This document shows positions 60,731 through 64,000 of a stretch of 64,000 bases of DNA, in pieces; within the stretch, counting starts at the first letter, position 1; each line of letters starts with the position of its first letter. Source of the DNA: Brevibacillus choshinensis (GTDB lineage: Bacteria > Bacillota > Bacilli > Brevibacillales > Brevibacillaceae). The translations under genes and the position numbers were made by a program. The notes beneath the pieces are model-generated. The model worked only from the letters and a program-made list of their open reading frames with translations, had not been told where the DNA came from and made no database searches. The stretch lies in assembly GCF_016811915.1 (NCBI RefSeq), contig NZ_CP069127.1:2641001-2705000 (forward strand). The letters are read 5' to 3'.

Positions 60731-61638
60731 TCTACACAGTAACCTTGAACCCGTCCATCGACTATCACGTGTGGATCGAGACGATGACGGAGGGCGCCAT
60801 CCACCAGGCACAAAAAGAGTGGAAGGCTGCCGGCGGCAAAGGGATCAATGTCTCCAAGGTCTTGCACAATCTGGGGAGCGCGAGTGTTGCATTGGGATTT
60901 GTAGGAGGCTTCACAGGCTCCTTTATCCGGCAGCAGCTCGAGCAGGAAGGGATAAAACACCGTTTCATCCCCATTTCTGAAGATTCGCGCGTGAACATCA
61001 AGATCAAGGCAGAGCGGGAGACGGATCTTAGCGGAGTTTCCCCGCACATTCCCAAAGAGGCCTTAAAACAGCTGCTGGACCAACTCGATCAGCTGGAGCG
61101 CAATGATTTTCTCGTGCTTGCGGGAAGCGTTCCGGAAAGCTTGCCAGCAGATATTTACAGATTGATCATGCAGCGGATGAATGAGATTGGCGTCCATGTC
61201 ATTTTGGATGCAAAGGGAACGGCGCTGGGCAATGCGCTGGCAGAAAAGCCGTTTTTGATCAAACCGAACCATCATGAATTGGGAGATTTGTTCGGAGTCT
61301 CGGTAACGACGCCGGAAGACGCTGTTCTCTATGGGAGGCGGGCATTGGAGATGGGTGCGTCCAACGCTATTGTCTCCATGGCAGGGGATGGAGCCGTTTT
61401 TGTCAATCGTACAACTGCTCTTTTAGCTCAGTTCCCCAGACAGCAGCTCGTCAATTCGATTGGAGCAGGCGATTCTATGGTTGCCGGTTTCTTGTATGCG
61501 TATACACGCGGTCAGGGCGAAAAAGAAGCCTTTCGTTATGCGGTTGCAGCTGGTAGTACGACCGCCATCTCGGAAGGATTCTGCACACCCGAGAAGATCC
61601 AAGCGTTTCTACCAACAATCTCGATTACAGAGCTATGA
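60727..61638 (+). CDS. fruK: 1-Phosphofructokinase
   Basis: This enzyme phosphorylates fructose 1-phosphate to fructose 1,6-bisphosphate, linking the fructose PTS to glycolysis. The 303-aa PfkB-family protein has the N-terminal VTLNPSIDYHVWI, AGGKGINVSKVLHNLG and C-terminal NSIGAGDSMVAGFLYA with the catalytic Asp. It lies between fruR and fruA in the standard Bacillus order. Confidence 0.96.
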   Translation: MIYTVTLNPSIDYHVWIETMTEGAIHQAQKEWKAAGGKGINVSKVLHNLGSASVALGFVGGFTGSFIRQQLEQEGIKHRFIPISEDSRVNIKIKAERETDLSGVSPHIPKEALKQLLDQLDQLERNDFLVLAGSVPESLPADIYRLIMQRMNEIGVHVILDAKGTALGNALAEKPFLIKPNHHELGDLFGVSVTTPEDAVLYGRRALEMGASNAIVSMAGDGAVFVNRTTALLAQFPRQQLVNSIGAGDSMVAGFLYAYTRGQGEKEAFRYAVAAGSTTAISEGFCTPEKIQAFLPTISITEL

Positions 61639-61656
61639 GAGGGGGCATCACTCATT

Positions 61657-63552
61657 ATGCAAAATCAAATTCGGATCGCAGACCTTCTGAAGGCCGACAC
61701 CATCGTTATTCCATTGACTGCGACGACAAAGGATGCGGTATTGGACGAATTGATTGACCGTTTGGATCAAGCCGGTCGATTGAATAGCAAGGAAGGCATG
61801 AAGTCATCCATTTTGGCGCGCGAAGCACAAGGCTCGACGGGAATCGGCGAGGGAATTGCCATTCCCCACGCAAAGACTGGCGCAGTGAAGCAGCCGAGCA
61901 TTTGCTTTGGATTGTCACCGGAAGGGGTCGACTTTGATTCTCTCGATCAGCAAAAAGCACATCTGTTCTTCATGATTGCGGCTACCGAAGACGCCAATCA
62001 GGCTCACTTGGAAACACTCGCCTTGCTTTCTCAAATGCTGATGGATGATGCCGTCCGCCAGCAATTGATGACGGCCACGACAAAAGAGCAGGTGCTCGAA
62101 CTCCTCACGAAAAAAGAGCGGGAAATGAACGGCGAGGATGAAAGTATCGAGGTGGAAAGAGCAGATTTTGGATCGGCAGCCAAAATCGTTGCCGTCACGG
62201 CATGCCCGACAGGTATCGCCCATACGTACATGGCTGCGGACGCCCTCAAGAAAAAAGCTGGTGAGCTGGGCATCGCGCTCAAGGTCGAGACGAATGGTTC
62301 AGGTGGGGTAAAAAACAAGCTGACCGAACAGGATATCGCCGAAGCGACCGCTGTCATCGTGGCTGCGGACAAGCAGGTGGAAATGGACCGATTCGCAGGC
62401 AAAACGGTGATCGAGGTGCGCGTAGCGGAAGGGATTCGCGATCCGGAAGGCCTGCTGACGCGCGCGCTCAACCAGGATGGACCGACTTATCAGGCAAAAA
62501 ACAGCGGTCAGTCAGGAGGCAGCAAAAGCCAGAAACGAGAGTCTTACTTCTATAAACATCTGATGAATGGCGTCTCGAACATGCTGCCGTTCGTCGTCGG
62601 CGGAGGAATTATCATCGCATTGAGCTTTATGTTCGGCATCAAGGCGTCTGATCCCAATGATCCGTCCTTCCATCCATTTGCCAAAATTCTGATGGATATC
62701 GGCGGGGGCAGTGCCTTTGCCCTGATGATCCCGGTATTGGCAGGCTTTATCGCAATGAGCATTGCGGATCGACCAGCCTTTGCGCCGGGTATGGTGGGAG
62801 GGATGCTGGCGACATCGGCAGGAGCAGGCTTCTTGGGCGGTTTGATTGCCGGCTTTTTGGCAGGCTACGTCGTGGTTCTGCTGCGCAAGGCATTTTCCAG
62901 ATTGCCGGTTTCGCTGGAAGGCATCAAGCCGATGCTGTTGTACCCGCTATTCGGCATTTTGATCACTGGTTTCATCATGATTTACGTCGTATCGGGTCCT
63001 GTGGCCGCCATCAATGGAGCACTGGGCGACTGGCTGAAAAACATGAATTCCGGCAATGCGGTGCTGCTCGGACTGGTGCTCGGGGCGATGATGTCCTTTG
63101 ACATGGGCGGCCCGCTGAATAAAGCAGCCTTCACCTTTGGCATCGCAATGATTGCGGAAGGAAGCTATACTCCGCACGCTGCGATCATGGCAGCTGGGAT
63201 GACTCCGCCATTGGGACTTGCACTGGCTACCACGTTGTTCAAGAAAAAATTCACAGACGAAGAGCGTCAGGCAGGCAAAACGGCATACGTGCTCGGAGCA
63301 TCCTTCATTACCGAGGGAGCGATCCCGTTTGCGGCAGCGGATCCGACCCGCGTCATTCCATCGATCATGATCGGTTCAGCCGTAGCAGGTGGCTTGTCCA
63401 TGTATTTCGGATGCACCTTGCCTGCTCCCCACGGTGGATTATTCGTCCTGCCGGTCGTAGGCAATGTCGGGATGTATATCGTTTCGATCCTCGCAGGAAC
63501 CGTGGTCACAGCTCTGATGCTGAGGCTGCTGAAAAAAGACATTTCAGAATGA
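61657..63552 (+). CDS. fruA: Fructose-specific PTS enzyme IIABC
   Basis: The 631-aa three-domain transporter has EIIA (about 1-150) with phospho-acceptor H71 in IAIPHAKTG. EIIB (about 168-265) has phospho-acceptor C183 in VTACPTGIAHTYMAA. EIIC (about 285-625) has around nine membrane segments and the substrate-binding GGPLNKAAFTFG region. It imports fructose as fructose 1-phosphate, the FruK substrate. GAGAGGGGG precedes the ATG, 18 nt after fruK. The lengths are typical of Gram-positive FruA. Confidence 0.95.
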   Translation: MQNQIRIADLLKADTIVIPLTATTKDAVLDELIDRLDQAGRLNSKEGMKSSILAREAQGSTGIGEGIAIPHAKTGAVKQPSICFGLSPEGVDFDSLDQQKAHLFFMIAATEDANQAHLETLALLSQMLMDDAVRQQLMTATTKEQVLELLTKKEREMNGEDESIEVERADFGSAAKIVAVTACPTGIAHTYMAADALKKKAGELGIALKVETNGSGGVKNKLTEQDIAEATAVIVAADKQVEMDRFAGKTVIEVRVAEGIRDPEGLLTRALNQDGPTYQAKNSGQSGGSKSQKRESYFYKHLMNGVSNMLPFVVGGGIIIALSFMFGIKASDPNDPSFHPFAKILMDIGGGSAFALMIPVLAGFIAMSIADRPAFAPGMVGGMLATSAGAGFLGGLIAGFLAGYVVVLLRKAFSRLPVSLEGIKPMLLYPLFGILITGFIMIYVVSGPVAAINGALGDWLKNMNSGNAVLLGLVLGAMMSFDMGGPLNKAAFTFGIAMIAEGSYTPHAAIMAAGMTPPLGLALATTLFKKKFTDEERQAGKTAYVLGASFITEGAIPFAAADPTRVIPSIMIGSAVAGGLSMYFGCTLPAPHGGLFVLPVVGNVGMYIVSILAGTVVTALMLRLLKKDISE

Positions 63553-63575
63553 TAACGAAACAGGAGTGAAGAGCT

Positions 63576-63836
63576 ATGGTAGCAAAAACATTCGTCATTC
63601 AAAATCCAACAGGCTTGCATGCCCGCCCGGCGTCCTTGTTTGTACAAAAAGCAGCATCGTTCCCGTGCGAGGTGCAGGTCATCAAAGGAAGCAAGAAGGT
63701 AAATGGAAAAAGCATCATGGGTGTGATGGCTCTGGGTGCAGCGAAAAACGATGAAATCATCCTGGAAGTGACCGGTGACCGCGAAGAGGAAGCGCTGGAG
63801 GAGTTGGGAAAAGTCCTCACTCAGGTACACGGGTAA
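63576..63836 (+). CDS. ptsH: PTS phosphocarrier HPr
   Basis: The 86-aa protein has the catalytic phospho-acceptor H15 in GLHARPASLF and the regulatory S46 in NGKSIMGVMALGA, so it can be phosphorylated by enzyme I and by HPr kinase. Retained Ser46 means it could also serve as CcpA corepressor, unlike Crh, which lacks His15. AGGAGTG precedes the ATG, 23 nt after fruA, so it is cotranscribed with the fructose genes. No enzyme I gene (ptsI) follows inside the window. It may be the main HPr or a fructose-dedicated second copy. Confidence 0.93.
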   Translation: MVAKTFVIQNPTGLHARPASLFVQKAASFPCEVQVIKGSKKVNGKSIMGVMALGAAKNDEIILEVTGDREEEALEELGKVLTQVHG

Positions 63837-63862
63837 GCGAAGTTCAACACACGAGGGAAATG

Positions 63863-63896
63863 CCGCTGGTCTTCACGGAAGCCAGCGGTTATTTTC
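63863..63896 (+). terminator. First terminator after HPr
   Basis: Arms CCGCTGG (63863-63869) and CCAGCGG (63882-63888), then TTATTTTC. Confidence 0.8.
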
Positions 63897-63933
63897 ATAT
63901 GTACAACTCCGAAGCAGAGGGAAAATACGATCC

Positions 63934-63970
63934 AGCCAACCAGTCAGTGAACGGGTTGGCTATTTTTTTG
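63934..63970 (+). terminator. Second terminator after HPr
   Basis: Arms AGCCAACC (63934-63941) and GGTTGGCT (63954-63961), then ATTTTTTT. With the first hairpin it makes a tandem stop at the end of the fru operon. Nothing further is recognisable before the window ends. Confidence 0.88.
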
Positions 63971-64000
63971 GTATGGGCTGGGAATGATGAAACTATGGAA

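Overview
The window comes from a Bacillota (Firmicutes) chromosome, most likely Brevibacillus or a close relative in the Paenibacillaceae/Brevibacillaceae group. The reasons are strong GGAGG ribosome sites, frequent TTG/GTG starts, CcpA-, Fur- and DeoR-type control sites, a sporulation-type histidine kinase, and neighbours that match Bacillus operons (amiE-nagZ, frl, ywqB-ywqA, fru). The genus is an inference. Most of the window is GC-moderate core-like DNA carrying nutrient-scavenging modules. One AT-rich accessory stretch lies at about 13.3-22.5 kb.

Layout. 0-3.7 kb: cell-wall turnover pair, an AmiE-like amidase (5' end cut by the window) and NagZ, both with extra domains. 3.8-7.0 kb: a tyrosine-phosphatase-like protein, a membrane-anchored double DJ-1/PfpI protein and a His-rich HVHP-repeat membrane protein, functions unknown. 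7.1-13.1 kb: a complete fructosamine (Amadori product) system: FrlD kinase convergent with FrlB deglycase, ABC importer FrlONM and regulator FrlR, with AT-rich dyads at each promoter. 13.3-15.1 kb: a decayed IS110-family element with a structured upstream segment that could be its bridge RNA. 15.1-17.6 kb: a divergent cassette of a MerR-type drug sensor, a YbaK/ProX-type aminoacyl-tRNA deacylase and an EamA exporter. 17.9-21.7 kb: a 1260-aa helicase-nuclease that looks like a solitary defence gene. 21.7-22.5 kb: a gene-poor gap with a 37-bp tandem repeat.

22.5-25.3 kb: a stand-alone receiver protein, an internal terminator and ethanolamine ammonia-lyase eutBC. 25.3-30.8 kb: a small basic protein, a WYL regulator with a GyrI-like effector-binding protein, a TMEM64-type membrane protein with a two-component system, and an AraC regulator. 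30.9-35.5 kb: an arabinose/fucose-isomerase-family enzyme, a DeoR regulator, an orphan rhamnose-type sugar-binding lipoprotein with a cre site, and a frameshifted RibD/DHFR-like gene. 35.6-49.3 kb: an MFS exporter, then a peptide-scavenging block: a Tat-exported P1 peptidase, four M20 metallohydrolases (one broken by an in-frame TAG) and a full Dpp-type peptide ABC importer. 49.7-54.0 kb: an ABC exporter behind a Fur-like box and an EAL-PAS-PAS-histidine kinase fusion. 54.1-59.8 kb: a SWIM/SNF2 pair (ywqB-ywqA) followed by a possible 43-aa ORF, and a DUF4855-like protein. 59.9-64 kb: the fructose PTS operon fruR-fruK-fruA followed by HPr.

Together the genes suggest a soil saprophyte that recovers carbon and nitrogen from decaying matter: wall fragments, glycated amino acids, ethanolamine, peptides and fructose. 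Several genes carry single-base lesions (IS110 twice, the DHFR-like gene, one M20 peptidase). The three frameshifts all sit at short homopolymers, so sequencing error must be excluded before calling decay.
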